Position numbers and translations under genes: made by a program
Assembly (NCBI GenBank): GCA_023053545.1
Contig: JAKZAN010000004.1
Location: forward strand, 10,354,001 to 10,418,000
Direction: 5' to 3'
Origin: Lepidurus packardi
Taxonomy: Eukaryota > Arthropoda > Branchiopoda > Notostraca > Triopsidae
Length of the DNA: 64,000 bases
Shown here: in pieces, positions 24,955-36,315 of the stretch
How the letters are laid out: each line of letters starts with the position of its first letter
Numbering within the stretch: the first letter of the stretch is position 1
Notes under the pieces: model-generated
Database searches by the model: none
The model's input: only the letters and a program-made list of their open reading frames with translations
What the model was told of the DNA's origin: nothing

Positions 24955-26061
24955 ATGGTGTTGGGACGGTCCCGCCGTCGTCAAGCGGCAACGGTGCTCT
25001 TGATGGTCGCTTTTTGTGTGTCCATCTCGTACGTGCACTTCCTCACGGATCTCCAGTGGTGGCTTTCAACGTGTCAGTCCTCGCCCAATACGACTTTGTG
25101 CATGATGAGTGCCATGCGACGCGGCTACCGACGCAACCTAATGGCTGCCGCTGACGTGGATTACTTTGGTGAATGGAATGCGTCCAATCTTTGGCCCGCT
25201 GGTCCCGTCCTCAGCAGCCCCCCTAACAGCAACAGCAATGGCAGCAGAAACATGTTGTCTGCTAACAAGACGCTTTCTCAACAAATGCCGCAAGTGCTCA
25301 TTATTGGAGTGAGAAAAGGAGGCACAAGAGCGTTACTCGAAATGCTAGACCTCCATCCGCACGTACGGAAAGCCTCCACAGAAGTTCATTTCTTTGATCG
25401 TGACGAACACTACCACATGGGATTGGAGTGGTACCGACAACAAATGCCCTGGACTCCGCCGGGTTCCTTAACGGTGGAAAAAAGTCCGAGTTATTTCATC
25501 ACGCCCGAGGCTCCTGAAAGGATCTGGTTTATGAATAACAGCATCAAACTAGTCCTCATCGTCCGCGACCCGGTGACGCGACTCTTGTCGGATTTCGCGC
25601 AGATTGAAGAAACACGGACTAGTCGTGGTCGCCCGCGGCGTCGCTTTGAGCAAGTGGCCCTGACCAAAGACAACCAAGTGAATACACAGTATCGCGCTCT
25701 GCATGTGTCCCTGTACGCCAAATTCCTGAATCGATGGCTGAACGTGTTCCCGCGAAGACAATTGCACGTCGTAGACGGCGACCTACTTATTCGAGACCCT
25801 TGGAGTCAAGTGCAAAGCGTGGAGAAATTCCTCGGTCTCGAACCACTGATCACACAAGACCAATTCTATTTTAATGATACCAAAGGCTTTTATTGTCTGC
25901 GGACCGGCGCTGCCCAACATAAGTGCTTGGCCGATTCCAAAGGGAGACGCCATCCGGTCGTGGAAACGAAGGTGATTTCTCAACTCAGGCAGTTCTTTGC
26001 CTCCCATAATCGAAAGTTTTATGCGATGGTGGGTCAGAATCTGGGCTGGCCAGAAACCTAA
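24955..26061 (+). CDS. HS3ST: Heparan sulfate glucosamine 3-O-sulfotransferase, HS3ST1/5-like, intronless
   Basis: A 368-residue type II Golgi enzyme that transfers sulfate from PAPS to the 3-OH of glucosamine in heparan sulfate. After a basic N-terminus, a hydrophobic segment (about 12-30) is the signal anchor, followed by a short stem with possible N-glycosylation sites (45, 75, 95, 104). The sulfotransferase domain starts near 112. It has the 5'-phosphosulfate loop RKGGTRALL (120-128), the EVHFFD block with the catalytic-base Glu at 143, VEKSPSYF (174-181), the 3'-phosphate motif VRDPVTRLLSD (203-213) and the Cys pair 314/324 in the GFYCLR...KC loop. EVHFFD, VDGD.LIRDP and GFYCLR resemble the 3-OST-1/5 subgroup more than 3-OST-2/3/4. 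Length is typical. It is a single exon with no frame breaks. The ATG is chosen because it directly precedes the anchor. Confidence 0.97.
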   Translation: MVLGRSRRRQAATVLLMVAFCVSISYVHFLTDLQWWLSTCQSSPNTTLCMMSAMRRGYRRNLMAAADVDYFGEWNASNLWPAGPVLSSPPNSNSNGSRNMLSANKTLSQQMPQVLIIGVRKGGTRALLEMLDLHPHVRKASTEVHFFDRDEHYHMGLEWYRQQMPWTPPGSLTVEKSPSYFITPEAPERIWFMNNSIKLVLIVRDPVTRLLSDFAQIEETRTSRGRPRRRFEQVALTKDNQVNTQYRALHVSLYAKFLNRWLNVFPRRQLHVVDGDLLIRDPWSQVQSVEKFLGLEPLITQDQFYFNDTKGFYCLRTGAAQHKCLADSKGRRHPVVETKVISQLRQFFASHNRKFYAMVGQNLGWPET

Positions 26062-26581
26062 CCTTACTGACAAACTGAAAGTCCTTTGATTCCCTATGTA
26101 ACTTTTAAGGCTCCCGCATACGCTTAGCACTGCTACGGCACGATTGCATGGGAGAAATGTTAAAAGTACTCTTGCGTAAAAGAACGCGTCAGATTTTTTC
26201 CAAAAATCTTTTGACAGTATTCTAGCCCATACAAATAGGGACGTCGTGATAGTTTTAATTTCCTTATTTTCGCCTTAACTAATTGGTAAACTGCACATTA
26301 ATTTCCTACCTCTGCGAAAAAATGAAGCAGCAGATTTGGAAACTGTCCCTCTCTAGACATTACCTTTTTAAAAGAAGAACTTCATGCCAATTGGGTACAT
26401 GGTACATGGTCATAGACTTACCGTGCCCTCCATTTATGCGCTGAAGAAATGCGCGTTCGTGCAAACCCCATACAAAACACATGCGCCTCCTGCGGGGAAC
26501 CTAGAGTGTCACAAGCTAAGCTATCCGGGAGCCTTGAGAGCATCGTGCGATGGATGGCTATGCAATTGAATCATTGCAAAA

Positions 26582-26587
26582 AATAAA
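26582..26587 (+). terminator. Possible polyadenylation signal of the sulfotransferase gene
   Basis: The first AATAAA of an A-rich AATAAAATAAAAATAAAA cluster, about 520 nt after the stop codon. The distance and low complexity make this tentative. Confidence 0.35.
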
Positions 26588-29019
26588 ATAAAAATAAAAC
26601 ACAAAGAAAAAGAAAATGACGTGACAGCAAAGAACAACCTGCAAATCCAACGAGCCAAGCTTTCTCTGTGATCTCTTTAATCGTTTGCATTGTGTTAATT
26701 TTGTCCAAAGATTTTAACCAAAAAAACATCCTTCATTGTACAATGTTATCACTCATGGGCCTTTGGGGTGTATGAAAAACGGGGAAAGGGAGTATAGTAC
26801 GTGTCTGGGCTAGGTACGGCGATGAAATGGATTTTTTTTTCAAATTTCATTATTCGGTGGAAAAAGTTTCCTCTTTAATTGCGGTTTCGATTTCCTTTTC
26901 TTCCCCAGCTTCATGTCGAGAGGTGATCACTGTCTCGTTTACTCTCCATTAACGTCATTCTTTGTAGAAAATTACAAGCCGGGGGTCGAAACAGTAACGT
27001 TTTCAAACCAAAACGAACGAAGAGCAAATTGTGATGGTTCTCATTCCCCCTTTCAACTCAAAACTTGTCGTGTCCATTCACCCAACGGTTTCTCGGTCCT
27101 ATTCCTTCCAAAAAATCTCTTCTGTCTTGTGTCTGTCCGAAGAAGAAAGCGTCTTAACTAATTTTCGAATGTTACTAAATGTCTGAATTCTTAAAAAAAA
27201 AACTGACGTTCATTTTCTTCTAATCTTCTAATTTTTCTTTCCCAATCCTGAAAATCCCCATCATTTTCTTATTTCCATCCAGCAGGGTTTAAGAAGAGCG
27301 ACCGGACTTTGAGGTAAAAAAAAAAATAATGGGGCAAAGCAGCCCAACCAGTCAGCAATTTCATTTCTTCCACACGGAAGTGGAGAAAGGGCACAAAGGG
27401 GTTTACTTTGGGGTTCTCGTGTGTGAGGTCCACTTTCTTGCCAATACGATACTTGTACTAAAGAGAGGGAACTCTATATTTTGTAACCTTGGCCATTGAA
27501 GCAAGAGAGACGGGTGTGCGAGGGGCAAAGCGAACGTTGAGTGCGCGTATTGTTCGAGAGAGCCAGCCATTGTCGGTAGAGGATATTGTTGCATCTCAGG
27601 GCAACCCGCTTAAAATGTGCCGTTAAACACCTTTCGCTATGCCGGAGCTCCCCATGGGTTTCAGCATAACCCGCACGGAACGTGTCGTTACCCAAAAAGG
27701 AGCCTCCGCCAACGGCAATACTCTTCGTCAACACGCTCTTAGCTCAGTCTATATGGAGAGTAACTCCTGTATACTGTATGCGTGGGAAGATCGCACGTGT
27801 AAATAATGGGAAAGCTAGAGCTGAAGTAATGCGAGAAGAATCTCCACTAACGCAGTCTAGTGTGGGTTGGTTAATCCACTAAAAAAAAAGAGAGAGAAGG
27901 ATAAGGAAAGGAAAGGAAGCCACTTTGTAGTCCGCGGAGATCCAGAAGCAGAACAAATTAAAGAAAAAAAGAGACTGGGGACTTGGTTGTATAAGATTCA
28001 TTTATTTTAAAGTGGACAGTAGTGGATGGGTAACGTTGGAACGATCTGTTCATTGTAGTTTTGAGACACTTTTAGGTTCTCTTGCATGCAGTGTCCCCAG
28101 AGTCGTCACGCAAGACTCGGAGACAGGAAAACACGCAAAATTAATGATTGACGGTGAACCAAGCCAGGGATTTTCTTGTCTAAAAGCAGTCAACACGCCA
28201 AGATGCATGATGCCGACCCAGCGAACCCGAAAGGAATGAAGGTGAGTACAAGTATTGCGTATGTTCTTGGTTAAGTGCTAACAGAACGCCCCCATTTCTT
28301 AATAGCATTAAGAGCTGAAATGTGAATTGTACCTTGTATGCACCGTCGTTTTGGACGAAGGGAGTTGCGATTATTTGGGGCTTTCCATTTTGCTTTATTA
28401 TGTCACTGGAAGGTTTGGGAAAGGAAAACGTGGAGACAAGGATAGATTAAGTGCCTTACTTAATGTCAACTTGAGTAGGGCTTGCAGCACAGAGCTCCTG
28501 CTGAAAAGAACTTTGTTCAAGTTAGTTGGTTCGACATTTATACGAAAGCAAGATTGCCTATTCCTTGGGCTTTTCCACAAACTTTTCCCCGAAGCTTGCA
28601 TTTCCAAGTTAGTGGCTGGACGTCAGGGTCCAGTACCTGAGCTGCAATTTTCATTGGCTTGCAACTTTAAATCGTGGATTTCCTAGGAAGAATGAAAGGT
28701 AAAGTATTACAAAACGAGGATTTGCCTTTCTTGTTTACTTGTCAACTTGTTTTCTTTGCAACTTGTTGGCCTTTAATAGTGTAATTTAGAATTAAATCGT
28801 TCCTTCTTTGATCTTCTGAGCTTTGATCAATCGGGGAATTGTTGTAGGATTTGATTGTGTATTGTGTGGATTTGGTTGTGTAAAGACAGCAACCCAACTT
28901 CCTCGAGCAAAACAACCTTTCCAAGTTCACCATGAGAATATTTCGTCATTATAGGGCAATAGCTACCAAAATTACATGCTGCGATTATTAAAAATCTTAC
29001 TAGTTTACATTATTTTAAG

Positions 29020-29340
29020 AAGGCTAAATTTTTTTCGATTTTTTATGCATAGCCGTTCACGAGGTAGCATGCAAACTTTGGGTCGTGACGTCACGTTAGA
29101 CTCATGGCGTGGCCTAGACCGCTGGTTAGCATGGTTGGTGCTTACGCCCGTGCTTAAACCAATGAGCAAAGCTCTCGCGTACCATGCATACGGATACGTT
29201 TGCGACTTGAGAAAGCCCACCTTATCCTGTGCTTGCAAAATTTCTTTCGTTTAACAGCTTAATTACTATTTTGCACATGCTGGAAAGAAAATATCACTAG
29301 AAAGTAGATTTTTAGCATTATTTTCCTACGATTTTTATCT
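29020..29340. repeat. Dispersed repeat with TGACGTCA core, copy 3
   Basis: Shares GCCGTTCAC, GCATGCAAACTTTGG.TC.TGACGTCA and AAAATA(T/C)CAC(T/C)AGAAA(G/C)TAGATT with 18340-18560, in the same orientation. Confidence 0.6.
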
Positions 29341-32300
29341 TTTTACGACTGGTGCCCTTTAACAATCCTGGAACTTGGAACACTTCTGACTACGCCTGGA
29401 GGATAACTACAAGTCAAAAGCCAGAGATGAAAGGCATGAACAAAGAAGAATAGGATTGGCCTTTGATCTCATTTAAACAGCACAAGCTCTTCTTCTAGAC
29501 CCTTAACCAACCTCCACCCACACATACCAAAAGAATGTAGAACAATCAGTTTAGTTTTGGGGGGGGAAGTAGACTTGTCTGTTTTTTTGGAACCAAAGCT
29601 TTTCATCCTGCTCAGACCACTGTTAATCACATGCAATCTGCTCATCCTAGAATTTTTTGCACGTCTGGGTCTATTCAGCAAATTTTTTTCCCCATCCTTC
29701 GTGACTTTGTTGTGAGTGTGCTGACTTGTATTGGACGACACATTTAGCGACCAAATTGCATCATTACGCCCTTAACAATGCCCCCCCCCCCCAGGTATAG
29801 CTCCAATTTAGCCACGATACAATTGGAGACGCTTTATTTCCCTCACTTATAAACAATTTTTACCTACCATACTCATTCGGTCATTTAACCAAGATGTCCA
29901 AGCCAACAACAAGCTAAAATTCTTTTATTTTTTAAAAAAAATTTTTAGCGAGTACTTTATCGCTTTATCTTCATTCTCTCTCGGGTCACATGATGAACGT
30001 GATGACAGACTTGGGTAGAATAGTTGTATATAGGAAGCACGTGATGCCATTCCTTAACTCTGCGTTATGACTACTATCATAACAGCAATGTCTCAAATTG
30101 CTCTCTCGTTTATGAGGGGTTAAAAGACCGCCGTATTCTTTCCCCTCACAAGTAGATCGACTCCCAGATGCTTCGAGTCACGGCACGTTAAGAAACTTTA
30201 CCAAGCATGAGAGCCTAAAGGAACCCAGAGCCATCGAAAGGCAAGTTAAAAGAGTCAGAGAAAGAGAGAAAAAAAGGCAAGTGTTGTAACCTAAAAAGGA
30301 AAAGTGATGGCGACTTGCGAAGAAAACTTGTCTCTTTTCTTGTGTATTCGGGGACGGAGCAATGATTCCACACGTTCCTGTACGAGAAGTTTTGGTGGTC
30401 CAAAGCGAAAGGTGCGGTCCTAGCCGGGAAAAAGGATGCCGCGCGCGGGTAGGAAACAAAGAAAAAGACGCCATCCCCAAGACAAACTTATCTTATAGCT
30501 TCTCCTGATTTGCTCGAGATTGCCTGCGATACTTTCGGGAGCTTTTTCCCCCTTTTTCCTATGTGGAGGAAAAGGAGAGGGACAGAGAGCCCATGCAGTG
30601 ATTTCCCGTAAGGAACAAAGAGCCTTTTCCCCTCCCAAACCTTGAGTTGGTTATCTGAAAAAGAAATCTAGTGGAACGCGAAAAACTCTTCAGAAAGTGA
30701 AGGGGTTTACTGAATACGGCATATGCATATTCAACAATGTTAGCAATTGGGGATATTCCCCATCAAAGTGCAGACCTCTAACCAACCTTTCACATCTCTC
30801 AACATCTCAAGATGGCCGCCGGATGTTCAAAGCAAATGTACTACTTTAGTCAAATGCCAGGCAGCCGTTTTTTTTTTTTTTAAATTCTTTGACTTGGGCC
30901 TTTGCCATTTTCCCTAATATTTCGCCGATTCTGTTGGCAAGATGGCAAGATTTATGCGTTCTCGAAGCGTATTGCTTTATTCAGTTATATGGAGCCTCTC
31001 CCTGTGGGATGCTACCAGTATTATTTATGGTTTAACCTTTAATGCTTGGTTCCTGCGAAGGCAAAAGTGTTTGGTCATTTTTACTTGCAAAAAAGCCCCC
31101 AAATTTATACCATTAGGTAAAGTACCTCAAACGCCTCGATAAAAGATAGCGGAAGCTCTGCCTGGGAAAACATTGCTTCGTCTGACCTTTCAGTTATTCC
31201 TGTCACGTTCGTCCTCCCAATCGACGGAATGCTGGCAAAGACGTGCCGCTTTATGTTGACTCCTTGATGCTGTTTCCATAGGCGAATTGGGAAAAATGTT
31301 AAAAGTTTACATGCTTGACATGTATCTTGAAGACAGCGACAACTTAAAGAAATGTTTGAAACGTGACGATAAAAGCGTTAGGGTTATATGCAGTCTTTTC
31401 CTACTCCCACCGTAGCCTCCGGCGGCATTGCTAGAAAATTCTCCTTCATCTCCGGAATAACGAGTTTATTTTTCGGATTAGAAGAACCCCACCTCCGCAC
31501 CCTTAAAAAACGAAATCTTTCGCTCCATTTTTATTTCCAAATAAATATATTTTTTTTAAACAACTGACGTCAATAGTGGAGTATAAAGCCGCATATCTCA
31601 TTTGCATTGTAAATTGTGAGACCAAGGAAACAGAGCGCTAGAATAAGAATAATAAAAAGAAAAGGAACAAGAAAAAATGCCTTTTTTATATTTTTTTGCC
31701 GAATGCAAGGCGGCGTAACCTGGGGGAAATGTCAAGTTCTATTGCTCTTGTTTCGCCATGCAAACGAAGGCAAAGTGTGGGCGGAAAGGACGCCGTTGTG
31801 CGAACCCAACATCAAGTCAAGTCTTGCCTCTTCTGCGATGTCAGTTAGCGAGCCAGTTTGGGGGGGAGGGGGTTATCTAGCCATCCATCTTGACTATATG
31901 GATAACGAAGTTTGAGTTTAAGAACGTCCCAGCGTCCACGTAAATGCTATTCGGCATGCAAATTTCCCGGGTGAAAAAGAAGCTTGAGGAAGAGGGGTGT
32001 TACAATAGCTCCGTCCCTTTTACTCGTTTACGTGAATCGTAAGTCAAGTAGGGATAATTAAAGTCAGTGTTCCAAGACATGCATTAGCTAATGCCCCAAC
32101 CCAAGTTCCATTAATAGCCTGGCCTTTAATACACACGCACCTCGCTATGGTCGGTTTTCCAAACGCTTTTGCCATAGAAACTAGGGCAATTACGCGTTCT
32201 GCAGTCGTCAATTCGGCTTCTCTTGAGCTCTCCTTTATGAATTCCCCACAGTTTTCTTCATCCTGGGCTGCTCTATGCGACTAGTAAGTAGCAATCATCC

Positions 32301-34576
32301 TTACACGTGAAAAGGGAAACCTTGTTTATTGAATTAATAACAGGAGCAAGTACACATTGTCCATGTTTTTGATCGTATTCCTTCCGTGCGTAGTAAGCTT
32401 GCCGGACTTTGGCTCATTTGATGGGCTTCTTAGATTGATATGCCACGCCCGCAGCTCCGGTCCTTTGCAACGCTTGATATATGTGAGCTATCCCTCCGCT
32501 GGTCTCTCTGGGGGCACAAACTGACCCCCACAAAAACACAAGTTAATCAAATAGCCTTTTCCCAAAAGCAAGCTAATAGAACGTCTTTTGGTCCCTGGCT
32601 GAAAACAAAAGAAGTTTCTGGAAGTAATGGATGGCCTCGTCGCTGCCTTGGCAAGTTTCTACCAACCAAACTAACTTATTTATGGCAAATGCAAGCTGTT
32701 ACGCAAATCCTCCTTTTATTTACCAGCCCTGGCTGCTCTCCGTATCCAAGCGAATCCTGACAGAACATGTGTTTTACTGCAAATTAAAAAAGAATTCGAG
32801 AAAAGAAAAAAGAAATTTTAGAATCCAGGATGTTTAGAATCCATGATGTCGAGCGTGGCGATTACATGGTCAAGTTGGTGAACCAAATGGACCGCTTATG
32901 AAACGGTATTGTGTCTCTGCAAAGTATTGCTGCCGAAGCCAGGTGTTTTGATCGTACGAGGGAACTAGACCGTTGTTCTATTGTTTATTGACCAAAACAG
33001 CAAGGTCAGTGACTAAAATGGCCTCTTGTCAATGGGCTACATACGACACATGGCACATTCATTGTTGATCCGGGTATGCGCGGCGCCTTCTGTGGGTCCT
33101 GCCGTCATACACGGTAATCCATGTGTAATGGACAATACATTGGTGTTTCGTATTTCTGCTAGATTCATTTAACCGCTGGAAATGTGAGGAGCTTGTCAAC
33201 ATAGGAACAACGGAGTCATTTGGTCCCTCAGCATTGCCACTTACTGCGGTATTTACTAGTCGCCTGGCTCATACCAAGGGGTGTAGTCTACAGTACATCA
33301 TAGTCAAGCTCGGTCATGTAGCCTTATAGCGAAGCTTAATTACTCCCGTGTAACAAGAAAGTACCATTATACCATTTACCCCGCATTAGGACAGTTACAT
33401 ACTTCGCTTTTTACTGGTTGGGAAATGGGTTATGATAGGAGGTACAAGGACATTGAACGTGGAACATTTAGGTCGGTTAGTATAAAAGCAAGTTAGCCGC
33501 AAATAGTTTCAGAATAGATAAATTATTAGAAAAGGCTTTTTATACGCTTAGGGTCTTTCAAATTGCCCTGCTATTCTTGGAAGCCATTGGGTATTGTCGA
33601 CTTTGGGTCCAGCATTGCGAAGCAAATTGAGGTAAAGTGCTGCATGGGGAGGGTCGCCGAAATGCTCCTACAAAGGCAAGTTAATCATGTTTCCTCAATG
33701 GATGGCTGTCATTATGCTTTAAAAAGCCATGAAACATTTTCCTGAGGACACGTGCCTGGGGCACCAAAAAGAATAGGAGGTGTACAGCGTCTTCTTTTTA
33801 CTTCGTAATCAATTTGAGAAAATGATGGACGCCTAGAAAAGCGCTACCAAATTGCTGCAAATAGAGACCAAAAGAAGTCGGGATGGATCAGCACAGAGCC
33901 TGATTATCTTAGCTTGCCCACACTGGGGTAGAGAATTTATCTCCGTGCGATAAGATGGACAGTAAGTTTTGCAGGAGACTGCAAATTGTGGCGAAGAGTC
34001 AGTTAAAGCTTGTCAGACGGGGATGGCGAGGCACGAAGCACTGCGAAAAGCTGTTTTTCTGGGTTGAAACCTCATTGGGGATGCATGGAAAGCGTCAAAG
34101 TCCACGTCTATCTGCAGAAACTTTAGCCTTGCTTTCCAGCGCTTCCTAACAACAGACGTAAAGTGGCTGGGGCAACATTTGGAAGTTGAATTAAAGGAGG
34201 CGACCCCCTTGGGATTCCGAGGTAATCTTCGTTAACTAGACAACACTAGTCCCTCCTGGGTTATGAAAGAAAGCTACCGGTTTTCCTCGTTTCAGATGCT
34301 CTAAGGACTTAAGCACAACAAGCTGGCACAAGTGTTTGAAGAAAACCGTCTTTTACGACCTCTTTTTCCCTATTCTTTCTTGCAATCCTTATCGTTTTGG
34401 CGTATTAGCCAAACGGCGTTGCGAAATGGTACTTGGGCGTTCTTTTGGCTCGAATTTGCATAAGACGCTAGTGATGTTGAGGTTCCTTGTTATTTGAAAG
34501 ACAAACAGGTTTAAAAATGTAAAAAAAAGTCATGCAAATTGAAGAAGGTAAGAATCTTATTGGTTGAAACGTAAAC

Positions 34577-34582
34577 TTTATT
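34577..34582 (-). terminator. Polyadenylation signal of the THAP gene
   Basis: AATAAA on the minus strand about 40 nt after the THAP-gene stop codon at 34622. The close, canonical spacing supports a real transcript end and argues that the gene ends here without a DDE transposase domain. Confidence 0.6.
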
Positions 34583-34621
34583 ACATAGCAATTTCAAAAC
34601 TTTGACCCCGAAACATAAATA

Positions 34622-35769
34622 TCAAGTAATTTCGATCTCATTTGCTTTTGAATGCGTGGAAACCAAGGTACACGGTTCTTTGGCCAGCCATTTACGAAGA
34701 TTGCCAGGGTGTGGCAACAAGAAGCGCTTCTGCCAATCCAAGTATGATTTCTTGCCGGTCAGATATAAGGCCACTGCCGTGTCTCGATCGGTGGGGGAAT
34801 ACCTTCGACGCGTGGGGTGAATATTTGCGTTGTTGACCGCACATTTGAGAAGGCTCACTGTTTCGGCTGGTAGATAATTAGCCAATACTTCCAAGGCATA
34901 TTCTTTAGTGACAGGGGGTGGAATCTTGTTAGCTGCCTTAAGCCTAACAACTTTGGCTCTACAGGTGGCAAGTTGGCCTTGCAGACATCTGGCTTTTCGA
35001 CGCGCTTGTCTCAATTTCTTGACCGTTTGAACGCATTTTCTTGTACACCGCGAAGTGTCTTTCGGACTTCCATCTCCTATTTTTTTCTTTGGCAAAGTCT
35101 GCTCGCCAATCAAACCAGTGTCGGTGATTGGTGGGGGCAGGGCATACGAGTGGTCAATCGGATTCTGAGGTATCACATAAATGTCCGAATCTGACTCCAA
35201 GTTGTAATCATCTTCGTCAAAAGTAGAAACGTGATCGCGCAACGCAGGAATAGTTGCGGACCTAGCACGTATTACGGCTTCAACTTCATACTCCGCAGCT
35301 AGCGTGAGATCTTCTTTCAGATTCACAATTGTGGAAATGTTGCTGTAATCGTCATAATTAAAACCTAAGGACCATGTTATATTATTTGACATATTCATTA
35401 AGGTAGCTAGGACGTAATACCATTCTTCAATTGGTAACGCGTAACAAACGGGAGTGCATTGCTGGATATTCTTCTTTTGAGCAAGTCTGCCGGGTTAAAG
35501 TGCATACTGCACACCCTGTACGAGTTATGACGCTGCTGCTTTGTTTTTTTGAGCAAATCTAATCGGTCGATACGTCTGGCCCACTCCTCTGACCTGAAAT
35601 TAGAGACAATGTACTTAACCTCCACTATTATTATAGTTTTTGAAGTTATTTACCTGTCATCCATAGGGAATTTGAAAAATCGAAGCGGTTTATTAGCTGA
35701 CGTGTTGGTACATTTGTGTACGGCGCAACGGTACGAATATTTTCCTACAACGCCAGTTGGTACTGCCAT
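34622..35769 (-). CDS. THAP-domain, P-element-transposase-like protein, truncated, one frame break
   Basis: THAP domains are zinc-coordinating DNA-binding modules shared by P-element transposases and their domesticated relatives. Exon 1 (35769-35654) has C-X4-C (CAVHKC) and FKFP. A 60 nt intron ends TTTCAG. Exon 2 (from 35593) has the invariant Trp in SEEWARRI, then CSMHF (the second zinc pair) and NALPFV at the AVPTIF-box position, so the C2CH module is complete. That frame stops at 35407. A 258-codon ORF then runs 35398-34622, one frame over and open through the junction. It has an acidic stretch, a basic Cys-containing coiled-coil-like segment (CTRKC...RQARRKARCL) and a helix-turn-helix-like block YSPTDRDTAVALYLTGKK...LPHPGNLRKWL typical of P-element/THAP9-type transposases. 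No RNase-H-like DDE domain follows. A single indel near 35410-35440 would join both parts. It could be domesticated, decaying or mis-assembled. Confidence 0.85.
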
Positions 35770-36315
35770 AATGACAGCTAATAATATTGGAAAAAACTAA
35801 CCAAAGAATCTGTGAAATTAATTACAGCACAGCAATGAAAGTGCGAAGAATGAAAACAAGTGAGTGACCGAGATTCCAAAATACACTTAATGTTTGAACC
35901 ACGAACCTCTAAGGCCACTGCGTACTGCAAGTAGTTGATCTTTCTTGTCTTTTGACAAGAAACATATCCCTATATCATGAGAATTATGCAACTTGAAACA
36001 AAAACTTGAAACATAAATTTAAAAGTAGTTTAACATTATAATTGAAAGATTATGTTTCTAAAAGTATTTTTAAAAAAATCTTTAAACGCTGCGTCAAATA
36101 TTTATATATATGTGATTTATTTAAACTTATTTAAGTTATGAAAATTTAAAATAAATCATATATCTAAATCTTTTGAAGCATCGTTTTAGGATATTTGTAT
36201 TAAAATATATCTTAAATAATTTTTTGTTCGCAGTTTTATGGAAATAGTTCGCTGTTCGCTTCTTGATCAAGGGATTCCCCGCTCGCCTTTGAATGATGAT
36301 TAATCCTAAATTTCA
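35770..36315. promoter_or_regulatory. Divergent intergenic gap between the THAP and paracaspase genes
   Basis: About 550 bp separate the two inferred start codons. The gap contains an AT-rich repeat (from about 35915) sharing GTACT.CAAGTAGTTGATCT with the element at 62475, so part of any shared promoter would derive from a repeat. No core promoter element is claimed. Confidence 0.35.
35915..36220. mobile_element. AT-rich MITE-like element, copy 1
   Basis: Begins AAGGCCACTGCGTACTGCAA and continues GTAGTTGATCT, then CTATATCATGA.AAT...GCAACTT, matching 62475-62640 in the PHACTR-like intron. The right inverted end seen in that copy is not evident here, so this one looks truncated. Confidence 0.55.

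Larger units (their letters stand above)
26062..34576. other. Spacer without recognised gene
   Basis: About 8.5 kb with only short, domain-free ORFs. It includes the likely 3' UTR of the sulfotransferase gene up to about 26600, a copy of the TGACGTCA repeat near 29020-29340, a C12 tract at about 29780, and T- and A-runs. Nothing supports a gene. Confidence 0.55.
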
